Source: JBGSWL01 sp041752455
Lineage (GTDB): Bacteria; Pseudomonadota; Alphaproteobacteria; Rhizobiales; Rhizobiaceae
Assembly: GCA_041752455.1 (NCBI GenBank)
Contig: JBGSWL010000069.1
Coordinates: forward strand, 1-32,442
Length of the DNA stretch: 32,442 nucleotides
Direction: 5' to 3'
Position numbers and translations under genes: made by a program. The notes under the pieces were generated by a model. That model made no database searches. It saw only the letters and a program-made list of their open reading frames with translations, and was not told the origin of the DNA. Below are positions 22,233 to 31,231 of the stretch, in pieces. Positions within the stretch are counted from its first letter, which is position 1. Every line of letters starts with the position of its first letter.

Positions 22233-23393
22233 TCAGTCTTTCAGCGATTCTTCACGAAGGGCGTCGGCCAGAAGGTTGAGGCCAAGCACCAGCGACATCA
22301 GTGCAAAGGCTGGCACGACGCCCTGCCACGGGAACAGCCGCAGCTGTGCAACCTTTGACCCATCCTTGATCGCGGTACCCCAGTCAGGACTTTCCGGCCC
22401 CATGCCAAGACCGAAGAACCCAAGCGTGCCGAGCAGGATCGTGGTGTAGCCGATACGCAAGCACACATCGACGATCAGCGGGCCGCGCGCATTGGGCAGG
22501 ATTTCCCAGATCATGATGTACCACGGGTTTTCGCCGCGGGTCTGGGCGGCGGCCACGTAGTCGCGGGTCATGATGTCGAAGACCAGCCCGCGCACGATGC
22601 GGAAGACGCCTGGCGACGAGGCAAAGACCACGGCCACGAAGATGTTCAACTCGTTCGGTTCGATCCGGATGATGCCGAGCGGATCGGCGTTGAACACCAG
22701 CCCTGAATAGATCCAGAAACCGATCAGCAATGTCAGGCCAACAAACAACCACATCCGCGCCGGCCTTGCGCCGTAACGGGTGATCCACATCACGCAGAAG
22801 AAGATGATCGGAATGATGAACAGCACCCCGGCCATCGTGTAGGGAATGGGGGTTTCCATGATGCCCGGCGTCACCAGCAGGTAGAACAGCAGGATCACCG
22901 GGAATGCCAGCACAAGATTGGCAAGGAACGACAGGAATGCATCGATCCGGCCGCCGAAATAGCCGGCGGGAAGTCCGAGCGCCGCACCGACAAGCAGAGC
23001 AATCAAAGTTGCCGCCGGCGCGATCGTCAAAACGATACGTGCGCCGTAGACTACCCGGCTGAAGACATCACGCGCCAACTGGTCGCCGCCGAACAGGAAC
23101 ACGGTGCCACTTTCCGGATCGACCGACCCCGGAAGTGCGTTCTTCAGGATGGCGATCGGCACGCGGGCATCGAGCGGGGCGACGATGTCGGCAAAGATCG
23201 CCGTGAATACCCAGAATGCGCAGAGCAGCACGCCGGCGGTTCCGAGCGAGGAATCAAACAACTGGCCGAACAGGCCAAGCTTGCGCTTGTAGAACCAGAC
23301 GAAGACAAGCATGGCGCCGATGGCGAGCCAGACCGGCCACAGGCGACCGATGACGCCGACAATGATCTCAAATGTGCTGACAGTTTCGATCAT
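22233..23393 (-). CDS. Peptide-type ABC transporter permease, DppC-like
   Basis: The 386-residue inner-membrane protein is longer than the roughly 290-300 residues usual for DppC. Domains in order: N-terminal transmembrane segment (17-35), a second (around 52-70), a periplasmic loop with the DPESGTVFLFGGDQLARDVFSRVVYGAR signature split across the DppC-type entry, several transmembrane helices, and the EAA loop near RDYVAAAQTRGENPWYIMI that contacts the ATPase. The extra length comes from an insertion with two further hydrophobic segments (PYTMAGVLFIIPIIFFCVMW and WLFVGLTLLIGFWIYSGLVF). It sits between the DppB-like permease (6-nt gap) and the fused ATPase (16-nt gap) in one operon. Confidence 0.9.
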   Translation of the reverse strand: MIETVSTFEIIVGVIGRLWPVWLAIGAMLVFVWFYKRKLGLFGQLFDSSLGTAGVLLCAFWVFTAIFADIVAPLDARVPIAILKNALPGSVDPESGTVFLFGGDQLARDVFSRVVYGARIVLTIAPAATLIALLVGAALGLPAGYFGGRIDAFLSFLANLVLAFPVILLFYLLVTPGIMETPIPYTMAGVLFIIPIIFFCVMWITRYGARPARMWLFVGLTLLIGFWIYSGLVFNADPLGIIRIEPNELNIFVAVVFASSPGVFRIVRGLVFDIMTRDYVAAAQTRGENPWYIMIWEILPNARGPLIVDVCLRIGYTTILLGTLGFFGLGMGPESPDWGTAIKDGSKVAQLRLFPWQGVVPAFALMSLVLGLNLLADALREESLKD

Positions 23394-23399
23394 CGCCGG

Positions 23400-24437
23400 T
23401 CACCCGACCCGGATGCGGGGATTGAGGTAGGCATAACCGATGTCCGAAATCAGCTGGGTCGCCAGCACGATGATCACCGAGATCAGGCCGCAGGCGAGCA
23501 CGAGATCGATGTCGTTGTTTGCCGCCGCCTGCACGAGAAGGAAGCCGAAGCCCTTGTAGTTGAACATGGTTTCGACCACGACCACGCCGGTCAAAAGCCA
23601 GGGAAACTGCAGCATGATGACGGTGAACGGCGCGATCAATGCGTTGCGCAACGCATGCTTGATCACAACCTGGCGGAACGTCAGTCCCTTCAGGCGGGCG
23701 GTGCGGATATATTGCTGCGTCATCACCTCGGCCATGGAGGCTCTCGTCATGCGGGCAATGTAGCCGATGCCGTAAATCGCCAGCGTCATCACCGGCAGGG
23801 TGAAATTGTAGAACGAGATGCCGCGGGTGAGCGCGGTGGCGGCGGAACCGTTCAAAATGCCGAGCCATGAGGCAAAGACGGCCGTGAAGATGACGCCGGA
23901 CACGTATTCCGGCGTGGCGGTCGATGCGATTGCGGCAACCGACAGCGACCGGTCGGTGCGCGAACCTTCGCGCATGCCTGCGAGTACACCCATCAGCAGC
24001 GCGACGGGGATCATCACGATCAGCACCCAGAACATCAGGATACCGGTTGCGGCCAGCGCCTCTGGCAGTTTCTGGTTCACGGTCGTGCGGAACGCGGTCG
24101 AGCAGCCGAAATCACCCTGCAGCACGCCGGAATAGACCGGCACGGTCTTTTCATCGCAATAGCGGAAGCGCGGCACGACGGCACCCGTCGACGGGTCCAG
24201 CACGGGTTGTTTCTGGGCAAGGCCGATCCAGCGGCCATACCGCACAAAAAAGTTGTCGCGATAGCCGTTTCGCTCGAGCCAGCGGTCCAGCTCTTGCTCG
24301 GTGGCACGGGTCTCTGTCTGGAAAATGGCGAGTTTCTTGAGGTTCGGCTCAAGATTGACAAAGAAAAATACGACGAGGCTCAGGCAAACCATCGTCAAAA
24401 GCATGACGCCGAGGCGTCGCAGCAAGAATTGGAACAC
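23400..24437 (-). CDS. Peptide-type ABC transporter permease, DppB-like
   Basis: The 345-residue integral membrane protein opens with FLLRRLGVMLLTMVCLSLVV, the standard first transmembrane segment of DppB/OppB permeases. A periplasmic loop (about 30-120) with GVLQGDFGCS follows, then five further hydrophobic helices and the EAA loop EVMTQQYIRTARLKGLTFRQ that docks to the ATPase. The C-terminal LISDIGYAYLNPRIRVG is the usual ending (Y-x-x-L-N-P-R-I-R). It lies 76 nt downstream of the substrate-binding gene across a strong hairpin, and 6 nt upstream of the DppC-like gene. Confidence 0.93.
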   Translation of the reverse strand: MFQFLLRRLGVMLLTMVCLSLVVFFFVNLEPNLKKLAIFQTETRATEQELDRWLERNGYRDNFFVRYGRWIGLAQKQPVLDPSTGAVVPRFRYCDEKTVPVYSGVLQGDFGCSTAFRTTVNQKLPEALAATGILMFWVLIVMIPVALLMGVLAGMREGSRTDRSLSVAAIASTATPEYVSGVIFTAVFASWLGILNGSAATALTRGISFYNFTLPVMTLAIYGIGYIARMTRASMAEVMTQQYIRTARLKGLTFRQVVIKHALRNALIAPFTVIMLQFPWLLTGVVVVETMFNYKGFGFLLVQAAANNDIDLVLACGLISVIIVLATQLISDIGYAYLNPRIRVG

Positions 24438-24479
24438 GACCGCTCCCTCCCCCTTGTTGATCTTTTAGCGGGCGGTGGG

Positions 24480-24502
24480 GGAGCGGGGCAGGGCCCCGCT
24501 CC
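24480..24502 (-). promoter_or_regulatory. GC-rich hairpin between substrate-binding and permease genes
   Basis: GGAGCGGGGC (24480-24489) and GCCCCGCTCC (24493-24502) form a perfect 10-bp stem with a 3-nt loop. It lies 11 nt past the stop of the binding-protein gene in its direction of transcription and is not followed by a U-tract. Such hairpins after binding-protein genes commonly protect the upstream mRNA or partly terminate it, giving more binding protein than permease; that role is inferred. Confidence 0.6.
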
Positions 24503-24513
24503 GGAAGTCGGCC

Positions 24514-26157
24514 TTACTTGTCGAGCCAGACCTTCTCGAGATGAACCTCGAAGGTCGGGTGCATGGCAAGGTTCTTCACATAGGTCTGGTGATGGCGATA
24601 CAGCGAGCGCCAGAACGGCTGGATGAGAACACCATCGTCCTGCAGGATGGCTTCGATGTCCTTCATCAGCTCGCGGCGCTTTTCAACGTCGGCAATTGCC
24701 AGCGCTGCGTTTACCTTGGTGTCGAAGTCCGGGTTGGAATAGGCCGACTCGTTCCAGGCTTCGCCGGTGCGGTATGCAATGGCGAGGATCTGGATACCGA
24801 GCGGACGCATGTTCCATTCGGTGGTCGAGAACGGATACTTGGTCCAGTCATTCCAGAACGACGATGACGGGATGACGGTACGCTTCACGTTGATGCCGGC
24901 TTCGCGGATCATCGCTGCGGCCGCATCCGCCGGGTTCTTCACGTATTCGGCTTCGTACGAGATCAGCTCGATCTCGGTGTCGCCGAGGCCGGCTTCCGCT
25001 GCCAAAGCCTTTGCCTTTTCCAGGTCACGGCCGATCTTCGGCAACTCGTAATATTCCGGATGGATCGGGCACACATGGTGGTTTTCACCGACAGTTCCGG
25101 CATTGTTGTAGCCGAGCTGCAGCACGGTCGCGTTGTCGACCGACAGCTGGATCGCGTTGCGGACCAGCTTGTTGTCGTAGGGCTTGTTGGCGACGTTCAT
25201 GCGCATGCAGATCGTGGCCGCAGTGACGATTTCCTGCTTGACCATGCCCATGGTGTCGAGAAGATCGACGGCTTCACCGACGGTCTGGTAGTTCGCGTCG
25301 ATTTCTTCCGATTCCAGCGCCGAGACCGTGGCGTTGATTTCCGGGCCGTAGTCGATGAACTCGATACCGTCGAGGAACGGCTCGCCGCCCCACCAGGTGA
25401 AGTTTTCGCGGCGCTTGAGCGTCGCCTTCACGCCCACTTCGTAGGCCGTTATTTCATACGGGCCGGTGCCCGGCATGGTGATGGTGTCCGGATTTTCGTC
25501 GAACGAGGGATGGATCACCAGTGCCGGATAGTCGGCAAAGCCCGGAATGATCGTGATGTCCGACTGGCTGGTCGCCAGCTTGACGGTCATGTCATCGACC
25601 TTGGTGATCGCGCCGTCGCGCGCCTTGCCGGTTGCTTCGTCGATTAGGGTCGCCAGGCGCCCTGCCATCGAGTTGCCTTCCACGGCCTTGTCGCACCAGC
25701 GGGTCAGGTTGTAGATGATGTGATCGGCGTTGAGATCGTCACCGTTCGACCATTTGACGCCCGGGCGTACTTTCAAAAGATACTCGGTCGCGTCGTCGTT
25801 GACTTCCCAGCTTTCGATGAGATGGCCTTCGAAGGTGAATTCCTGCGTGTAACGGACCAAGTAGTCGTTGCACTGGCGGGTGACGTTGGCCATTTCCGAC
25901 CAGTCGTAGTTGCGCGGGTCCTTCTGCTCCTTGATGATCATCTGGAAGCGCAGAACGCCGCCCTTCTTGCCCTCGTGGGCTGCGGCGCGGGCCGGAGCCG
26001 GCATGCCGATCATCGCGTAGGCAGCCGCCGTGGTCGCCCCGAAGGCACTCGCTATTGCCAGAAATTCGCGGCGATCCATCGTGCCGGCACGCGCCTCGCG
26101 CGCCATTGCCTCGATTTGAGCGGGCATCGGGTCACCATTGCGTTTGAAAAATGCCAT
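24514..26157 (-). CDS. Peptide-type ABC transporter substrate-binding protein (SBP_bac_5), Tat-exported
   Basis: The 547-residue periplasmic binding protein is of the DppA/OppA class. The start at 26157 is chosen because GGGAGAGAAGA lies just before it; the frame stays open 16 codons further to 26205 without such a site. DRREFLAIASAFGATTAAAY is a twin-arginine signal, ending near PARAAAHEG. The mature part has KVRPGVKWSNGDDLNADHII, the SBP_bac_5 signature, NATVSALESEEIDA, and a long C-terminal domain ending PTFEVHLEKVWLDK. It is the first gene of a four-gene minus-strand transporter operon with DppB, DppC and a fused ATPase. The ligand is unknown. Confidence 0.93.
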   Translation of the reverse strand: MAFFKRNGDPMPAQIEAMAREARAGTMDRREFLAIASAFGATTAAAYAMIGMPAPARAAAHEGKKGGVLRFQMIIKEQKDPRNYDWSEMANVTRQCNDYLVRYTQEFTFEGHLIESWEVNDDATEYLLKVRPGVKWSNGDDLNADHIIYNLTRWCDKAVEGNSMAGRLATLIDEATGKARDGAITKVDDMTVKLATSQSDITIIPGFADYPALVIHPSFDENPDTITMPGTGPYEITAYEVGVKATLKRRENFTWWGGEPFLDGIEFIDYGPEINATVSALESEEIDANYQTVGEAVDLLDTMGMVKQEIVTAATICMRMNVANKPYDNKLVRNAIQLSVDNATVLQLGYNNAGTVGENHHVCPIHPEYYELPKIGRDLEKAKALAAEAGLGDTEIELISYEAEYVKNPADAAAAMIREAGINVKRTVIPSSSFWNDWTKYPFSTTEWNMRPLGIQILAIAYRTGEAWNESAYSNPDFDTKVNAALAIADVEKRRELMKDIEAILQDDGVLIQPFWRSLYRHHQTYVKNLAMHPTFEVHLEKVWLDK

Positions 26158-26416
26158 TCTTCTCTCCCAGATTGTGCAGCTTTCGATAAATCCAGCTTTG
26201 AACACTGAAGCCCGTTTGTCAAAGGCCGTTAGTAAATTGGTTGCACTCCGGTTCTCGACCCTTCAGCCGCTGCCCCGTCGTCGCGGGCCACAACACTCGC
26301 TTAACGCCACGGTCCGATTTTTGCCGATGTTGCCGGTTGAGCAGTGGCTCCGGGAGATCAAAAGCGTATAGGACCTGCAACCGGGAATCATCTGCGACAG
26401 GCCATCGGAACCAACC
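26158..26416. other. Divergent intergenic region between the binding-protein gene and uppP
   Basis: These 259 bases must hold the promoters of both divergent units. The sequence nearest the binding-protein gene is relatively AT-rich (26180-26240). I see no operator-like palindrome that I would name and no additional gene. Confidence 0.4.
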
Positions 26417-27223
26417 ATGAGCGACCAGACAATCGTGCAAGCCGCCCTTCTCGGCGTTCTTGAGGGACTGACCGAATTCATTCCGGTTTCTTCCACCGGA
26501 CATCTTCTTCTTGCGGGCCACTTTCTCGGGTTCGAGAGCACCGCCAAGACGTTCGAGGTGCTGATCCAGTTGGGCGCGATTCTCGCGATCCTGACGGTCT
26601 ATTCGGCGCGGCTCTGGCAGATCGCGACGCGGCTGCCGCATGACCGGTCCACGCAGCATTTCGTGCTTGGGATCCTGATTGCGTTTCTTCCGGCTGCCGT
26701 CATTGGCGCGCTGGCGCACGGGTTCATCAAGACGGTGCTGTTCGAAACACCCCTTTTGATCTGCATTGTCCTGATTGTCGGCGGGTTCATCCTGCTCTGG
26801 ATCGACCGGCTGCCGCTGACGCCGCGCCACACCGACATCACTGCCTATCCGCTGAGCCTTTGCTTCAAGATCGGCTTGTGCCAATGCCTTGCCATGGTGC
26901 CGGGCACGTCGCGGTCCGGTGCAACCATTGCCGGCGCCCTGCTGATGGGAACCGACAAACGGTCAGCCGCCGAATTTTCATTCTTTCTGGCAATGCCGAC
27001 CATGGCGGGCGCCTTTGCCCTCGATCTCTACAAGAACCGTGATGTGCTGACGATGGACGATGCGGCGATCATCGGTGCGGGCTTCATCACCGCGTTCATC
27101 GCAGCGGTCATCGTTGTGCGCTACCTGCTCGACTTTGTGTCCAAGCACGGTTTTGCGCCATTTGCGTGGTGGCGCATTGCAGTTGGTACGGCAGGCCTGA
27201 TCGGGCTCTGGCTGGTCGGCTGA
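26417..27223 (+). CDS. uppP: Undecaprenyl-diphosphate phosphatase
   Basis: The 268-residue membrane protein recycles the lipid carrier undecaprenyl diphosphate needed for peptidoglycan and other envelope glycans. Both family signatures are intact: EGLTEFIPVSSTGHLLLAGH (14-33) with the catalytic Glu and Ser residues, and PGTSRSGATIAGALLMG with the essential Arg. About seven to eight hydrophobic helices are visible. The ATG at 26417 fits the family's N-terminal length. It is a housekeeping gene; its stop overlaps a hairpin shared with the convergent NDUFA9-like gene. Confidence 0.96.
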   Translation: MSDQTIVQAALLGVLEGLTEFIPVSSTGHLLLAGHFLGFESTAKTFEVLIQLGAILAILTVYSARLWQIATRLPHDRSTQHFVLGILIAFLPAAVIGALAHGFIKTVLFETPLLICIVLIVGGFILLWIDRLPLTPRHTDITAYPLSLCFKIGLCQCLAMVPGTSRSGATIAGALLMGTDKRSAAEFSFFLAMPTMAGAFALDLYKNRDVLTMDDAAIIGAGFITAFIAAVIVVRYLLDFVSKHGFAPFAWWRIAVGTAGLIGLWLVG

Positions 27224-27244
27224 CGGGCGATCTCCGCTCGTCAG
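27220..27244. terminator. Hairpin shared by convergent uppP and NDUFA9-like genes
   Basis: CTGACGGGCG (27220-27229) pairs with CGCTCGTCAG (27235-27244), 10 bp with one G-T wobble and a 5-nt loop. The two stop codons sit inside the arms. There is no U-tract on either strand, so termination strength is uncertain. Confidence 0.5.
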
Positions 27245-28236
27245 GATGCCTTGCGGTCGCGTTCAGCCGGATTGCGGAACTGGCCGGTTTCGCGGAACCG
27301 CCACAAATAGGTCGGCAGGATCGTCTCGACCGTCGATCCGCTGATGCCGATGCCTTCGAGCGTACGACCCTCGGCCTTGGCGGCCTGCGAAACGACATTG
27401 TCCGTTTCAAGCAGCTTGACCTGATCGGCGGTGATCAGCGGATTGGGCAACATGCCGAAGACGCGGCCTTGGAGGCGCGCTGCCCACCAGGGGATCGTGA
27501 TGAAGCCGCGCTTCTGGCCGGTGATCTCCATCAGTTCCTCGAGGCACTTGCGGAAGGTCATGACCTCCGGCCCGCCCAGTTCATAGGTCGTGCCGCCCGC
27601 CAGCTTGCCGTCGACTGCCATGGCGATCGCCTCGGCGACATCACCGACATAGACCGGCTGGAATTTCGTGGTGCCGCCACCGATCAACGGGAGCACCGGC
27701 GAAAAGCGCGACATCTCGGCGAACTTGTTGAAGAACTGGTCCTCCGGGCCGAAGATGATCGACGGGCGCATGATGATCGCTCGGTCGCCAAGGGTCTGGC
27801 GGACGTGGTTTTCAGCGCGGCCCTTGGTCCGGGCATAATCAGAACCGCTGTCGGCGTTGGCACCAATCGCGGAGATGTGGACCAGCGGGATCTGCCGGTC
27901 GCGGCAAGCTTCGGCGACAGCACGTGCGCCAAATTCCTGGACTGCATCAAAGCCCTGACGACCGCTTTCAAAAAGGATGCCGACAAGGTTGACCGCAGCG
28001 TCCGCTCCTTCGAGCGCACGTTCCACTGATGCGCGGTTGCGCAGGTTTGCCTGTACGGCGGCGATCTGGCCGACATCGCCGAGCGGCTGCAGGTGGAAGG
28101 CAAGGTCCGGCCGGCGCACGGCAGCACGCACCCGGTAACCACGCTTTGCCAGCGCTCGCGTCACATGGCGTCCGAGAAAGCCTGACCCGCCGAAAACCGT
28201 GACGACCTTGGGAAGGTTTGTGGGGGTCTTGCTCAT
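27241..28236 (-). CDS. NAD(P)-binding atypical SDR, complex I NDUFA9-like
   Basis: The 331-residue protein has the N-terminal nucleotide-binding motif VTVFGGSGFLGRHVTRAL and the order of blocks found in alphaproteobacterial homologues of mitochondrial complex I subunit NDUFA9: VRAAVRRPDLAFHLQPLGDV, AVNLVGILFESG, HISAIGANADSGSDYARTKG, IMRPSIIFGPEDQFFNKFAE and FQPVYVGDVAEAI. The start at 28236 (MSKTPTN) is preferred; a GTG further upstream at 28332 would add a non-conserved arginine-rich extension. It may act as an oxidoreductase or a respiratory assembly/accessory protein; the bacterial role is unsettled. Confidence 0.87.
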   Translation of the reverse strand: MSKTPTNLPKVVTVFGGSGFLGRHVTRALAKRGYRVRAAVRRPDLAFHLQPLGDVGQIAAVQANLRNRASVERALEGADAAVNLVGILFESGRQGFDAVQEFGARAVAEACRDRQIPLVHISAIGANADSGSDYARTKGRAENHVRQTLGDRAIIMRPSIIFGPEDQFFNKFAEMSRFSPVLPLIGGGTTKFQPVYVGDVAEAIAMAVDGKLAGGTTYELGGPEVMTFRKCLEELMEITGQKRGFITIPWWAARLQGRVFGMLPNPLITADQVKLLETDNVVSQAAKAEGRTLEGIGISGSTVETILPTYLWRFRETGQFRNPAERDRKAS

Positions 28237-28349
28237 GGCTCTGGCCGTCTCCGCTCTTTCGAACCGGCGCGCCGATGCCGCCGGCCTGATGGACTGTGAT
28301 GAGCCACGTCCTAGTCGGTTTGCGCGCCGCACAAAAGGGGTTCGATGGA

Positions 28350-28376
28350 CGCAGGGCGACGGTTTGTCGCCCTGCG
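28350..28376 (-). terminator. Strong hairpin downstream of the LysM/BON gene
   Basis: CGCAGGGCGAC (28350-28360) and GTCGCCCTGCG (28366-28376) are perfectly complementary, an 11-bp stem with a GGTTT loop. It lies 18 nt past the LysM-gene stop on the minus strand and is followed in that direction by TCCATCGAACCCCTTTT. The T-run is delayed, so it is a probable rather than certain intrinsic terminator. Confidence 0.65.
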
Positions 28377-28394
28377 CCTTACGTCATCAGAAGA

Positions 28395-28910
28395 TCACGC
28401 GGTCGCGATGTCGGGAATGCGAAGCACCTGACCGGGATAGATCTTGTCGGGATGGCTGAGCATCGGCTTGTTGGCTTCGAAGATCAGCTCGTATTTGCCG
28501 CCCTTGCCCTTGCCGTAAGCTTTTTCCGCCACGGCCCAGAGCGTGTCGCCCTTTTCAACCGTGTGGAACTTCGGCTCGGCAGGCGGCGTGGCGGCTGCGA
28601 TCAGCGCGTTCATGTCCATGCCCTTGTCCAGCTTCAAGCCGCTGTCGGGCAGGGCAACCTTCAGTTCGGTGCTTTCGACCTTCGAGATGCCGAGCGTATT
28701 GCCAACCGCGATGATGGCCTTCTCGAAAGCTGCCTGATCAGCCACAGCGCCCTTGATGATGGCGGTGTCACCCTTGACCTCGATCGTCACCGCGTCGGTG
28801 CCCAGATCATGGCTATCAAGTTCCGCCTTGAGGATTTCGGCATTCTTGGCGTCATCATCGCCGAAGCCGAGCTTCTTGCCGGCCGATTTGACGAAATCGA
28901 AAAAACCCAT
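28395..28910 (-). CDS. BON-LysM domain protein, Kbp (YgaU)-like
   Basis: The 171-residue protein starts MGFFDFVKSAGKKLG, followed by a BON domain (about 30-95: VTIEVKGDTAIIKGAVADQ) and a C-terminal LysM domain (about 115-168: HTVEKGDTLWAVAEKAYGKG, PGQVLRIPD). This is the architecture of E. coli Kbp, a potassium-binding cytoplasmic protein. GAGGAGACACGACC precedes the ATG at 28910; the frame extends further to 28988 but without support. No signal peptide is seen. It is followed by a strong hairpin. The function in alphaproteobacteria is inferred from domain order only. Confidence 0.9.
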   Translation of the reverse strand: MGFFDFVKSAGKKLGFGDDDAKNAEILKAELDSHDLGTDAVTIEVKGDTAIIKGAVADQAAFEKAIIAVGNTLGISKVESTELKVALPDSGLKLDKGMDMNALIAAATPPAEPKFHTVEKGDTLWAVAEKAYGKGKGGKYELIFEANKPMLSHPDKIYPGQVLRIPDIATA

Positions 28911-29017
28911 GGTCGTGTCTCCTCTGGAGTTGTACCGGCGCAACGGCGCCGCCGGGCCCTCTTTGCCATCTTGCCGGGACATGGCCAAGACCGAAACTGT
29001 AACGGGCGCAGCATGCG

Positions 29018-29452
29018 CTAATCCGGGTCCACCTTGCCGCGCATCTTCTTGACGGTTGATCGCCCCGACTTTGCGGTCAGGCGGCGTTCGACCGATCCTT
29101 TGGTGGGCCGCGTCTTGCGGCGTGGCGGTGGCGGCGGCTCCAGCGCCTTTGCTACCAAAGCCGCCAAGCGCTCACGCGCATCCAGCCGGTTGCGTTCCTG
29201 GGTGCGGTAGCGGTTTGCCTCGATGATGATCTCACCGGCCTTGGTGGCGCGCCGGCCCGCCAGCGCGAGCAGGCGCTGGTATTCGGCTTCGGTGAAAATC
29301 CCGGAGGCGGCTGCAGCAAAGCGCAGTTGCACGCCGGTTGCCACCTTGTTGACGTTCTGGCCGCCGGGACCGGAGGCGAGAATGAAAACTTCGGTCAACG
29401 TCCAGCCGGGCAGGAACCGTCCGCCATCCAGAACAAGATCAGTTTGCGCCAT
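29018..29452 (-). CDS. arfB: Alternative ribosome-rescue factor / peptidyl-tRNA hydrolase
   Basis: This is a 144-residue class-I release-factor-like protein from ATG 29452. The catalytic loop SGPGGQNVNKVATGVQLRF holds the GGQ motif (residues 30-32) that hydrolyses peptidyl-tRNA on stalled ribosomes. The lysine- and arginine-rich tail from about residue 110 (PPRRKTRPTKGSVERR ... STVKKMRG) is the part that enters the empty mRNA channel. Starts at 29512 and 29536 are in frame, but the second lies beside the pckA terminator hairpin and both extend the N-terminus beyond the family norm. It is a housekeeping gene, transcribed in the same direction as pckA. Confidence 0.93.
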   Translation of the reverse strand: MAQTDLVLDGGRFLPGWTLTEVFILASGPGGQNVNKVATGVQLRFAAAASGIFTEAEYQRLLALAGRRATKAGEIIIEANRYRTQERNRLDARERLAALVAKALEPPPPPRRKTRPTKGSVERRLTAKSGRSTVKKMRGKVDPD

Positions 29453-29538
29453 GGGCCGTGAACCGGGTTGCGTGACCGTCGCGACCGGATTGATCGGGAC
29501 GTGAAACGGCATGACGAAAAATCCGGCCTTTGCCAAAC

Positions 29539-29565
29539 GAAAAAGGGCGCGGTTGCCCGCGCCCT
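29539..29565 (-). terminator. Rho-independent terminator of pckA
   Basis: GGGCGCGG (29545-29552) and CCGCGCCC (29557-29564) form a perfect 8-bp GC stem with a TTGC loop. Read on the minus strand the stem is followed by TTTTTCGTTT, so it is a standard intrinsic terminator located 38 nt after the pckA stop. Confidence 0.85.
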
Positions 29566-29602
29566 CCGGTCATTAGAGGATCAAAAGGACGGCCGCCGTC
29601 GG

Positions 29603-31213
29603 TTATTCGGCGGCCTCAAGAAAACCCGGTGCGGCGTCCATGACCTCCGCGTCCACATCGCTGGCAAACTTGCCGAAATTGCTGCGGAACATGCCTGCAA
29701 GCTTGGCTGCCTGGCGGTCGTAGGCCACCGGATCAGGCCAGGTGCCACGCGGGTTGAGGATCGCGGTGTCGACGCCCGGCACGGAAACCGGAACCTCGAA
29801 GCCGAAATTCGGGTCGATCCGGAAGGTCGTATCATTGAGTGAGCCATCCAGCGCAGCGCGCAGCAAGGCGCGGGTCGCACGGATCGGCATGCGGTGGCCG
29901 GTGCCATAGGCGCCGCCGGTCCAGCCGGTGTTAACCAGCCAGCAATTGACACCGTGCTCGGCGATCAGCGCGCGCAGGAGATTGCCGTATTCCGACGGCA
30001 TGCGCGGCATGAACGGGGCACCAAAGCAGGTCGAGAAGGTGGCTTCCGGCTCGGTCACACCCTTTTCGGTGCCGGCGACTTTGGCGGTATAGCCCGACAG
30101 GAAGTGATACATCGCCTGCGCCGGGGTCAGCCGGGCAATCGGCGGCATCACGCCGAATGCATCGGCCGTCAGCATGATGATTGTCTGCGGATGACCGGCA
30201 CGCCCGGTATCGGAGGCATTTGGAATGAAGTGCAGCGGATAAGCGATGCGGGTGTTTTCAGTCAGCGAACCGTTGTCGAAATCCGGCCGACGCTCGGCGT
30301 CCAGAACGACGTTTTCAAAGACGGTGCCGAAGCGTTTGGTCGTCGAGTAAATCTCTGGCTCGGCTTCGGCGGAAAGCCGGATCGCCTTGGCATAGCAACC
30401 GCCTTCGAAATTGAAGACGCCGTCTTCGCCCCAGCCGTGTTCGTCATCGCCCAGAAGCGTGCGCTGCGGATCGGCCGAGAGCGTCGTCTTGCCGGTGCCG
30501 GACAGTCCGAAAAACACGGCGACATCACCATCGGGCCCGACATTGGCCGAGCAATGCATCGGCATGACGCCCTTGGCCGGCAGCAGGTAGTTCAGCATTG
30601 TGAAGACCGACTTCTTGATCTCGCCGGCATAGGTTGTGCCGCCGATCAGGACGATCTTGCGGGTCATGTCGACGGCAATGACCGTTTCCGAACGGCAGCC
30701 GTGGCGGGCCGGATCGGCGCGGAACGACGGCAAGTCGATGATCGTCATCTCACCGACAAAAGCGGCAAGGTCTGCCCGGTCCGGGCGGATCAGAAGATTG
30801 CGGATGAAAAGGTTGTGCCAGGCCATTTCGCAGATGACGCGGGTCGGCAGCCGGTGGGTCGCATCGGCGCCGCCGACGAGATCCTGAACGTAAAGGTCGC
30901 GCCCTTTGGTGTGGGCGATGAAATCGGCATAGAGGCGCTCGAACGCATCGGGCTCCATCGCCTTGTTGCCATCCCACCAGACATGGGCGTCGACGATGCC
31001 ATCGCGCAGGACGAATTTGTCCTTGGGCGAACGGCCGGTGTGCTCGCCGGTGTACGCGACGAGCGCCCCGTCGGCGCTGACGATCGCTTCGCCGCGGCGC
31101 AGCGCATGTTCATAGAGTTCTGCTTCTGTCAGGTTGTAGTAAACGGCGGCAGCACCGGTGATCCCAAGTGAAGCAAGACCCTTTTCGGGATTGAACGTAC
31201 CGTGTTCCTGCAT
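29603..31213 (-). CDS. pckA: Phosphoenolpyruvate carboxykinase (ATP)
   Basis: The 536-residue enzyme makes phosphoenolpyruvate from oxaloacetate for gluconeogenesis. Blocks seen are YTGEHTGRSPKDKFV, the Walker-type kinase loop FFGLSGTGKTTLSADP, the metal site LLGDDEHGWGEDGVFNFEGG, and the substrate-site ENTRIAYPLHFIPNA. The start at 31213 (MQEHGTF) gives the usual rhizobial length and is preceded by GGAAGTGGTGG; ATG 31231 is in frame and would add six residues. It is transcribed divergently from chvI, the arrangement typical of rhizobia. Palindromes upstream suggest LacI-family control. Confidence 0.96.
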   Translation of the reverse strand: MQEHGTFNPEKGLASLGITGAAAVYYNLTEAELYEHALRRGEAIVSADGALVAYTGEHTGRSPKDKFVLRDGIVDAHVWWDGNKAMEPDAFERLYADFIAHTKGRDLYVQDLVGGADATHRLPTRVICEMAWHNLFIRNLLIRPDRADLAAFVGEMTIIDLPSFRADPARHGCRSETVIAVDMTRKIVLIGGTTYAGEIKKSVFTMLNYLLPAKGVMPMHCSANVGPDGDVAVFFGLSGTGKTTLSADPQRTLLGDDEHGWGEDGVFNFEGGCYAKAIRLSAEAEPEIYSTTKRFGTVFENVVLDAERRPDFDNGSLTENTRIAYPLHFIPNASDTGRAGHPQTIIMLTADAFGVMPPIARLTPAQAMYHFLSGYTAKVAGTEKGVTEPEATFSTCFGAPFMPRMPSEYGNLLRALIAEHGVNCWLVNTGWTGGAYGTGHRMPIRATRALLRAALDGSLNDTTFRIDPNFGFEVPVSVPGVDTAILNPRGTWPDPVAYDRQAAKLAGMFRSNFGKFASDVDAEVMDAAPGFLEAAE

Positions 31214-31231
31214 ATCCGCCACCACTTCCAT

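Noticed and set aside
29894..31171. A 425-codon plus-strand frame opposite pckA.
   Set aside because: It is antisense to an unmistakable PEP carboxykinase and shows no family motif.
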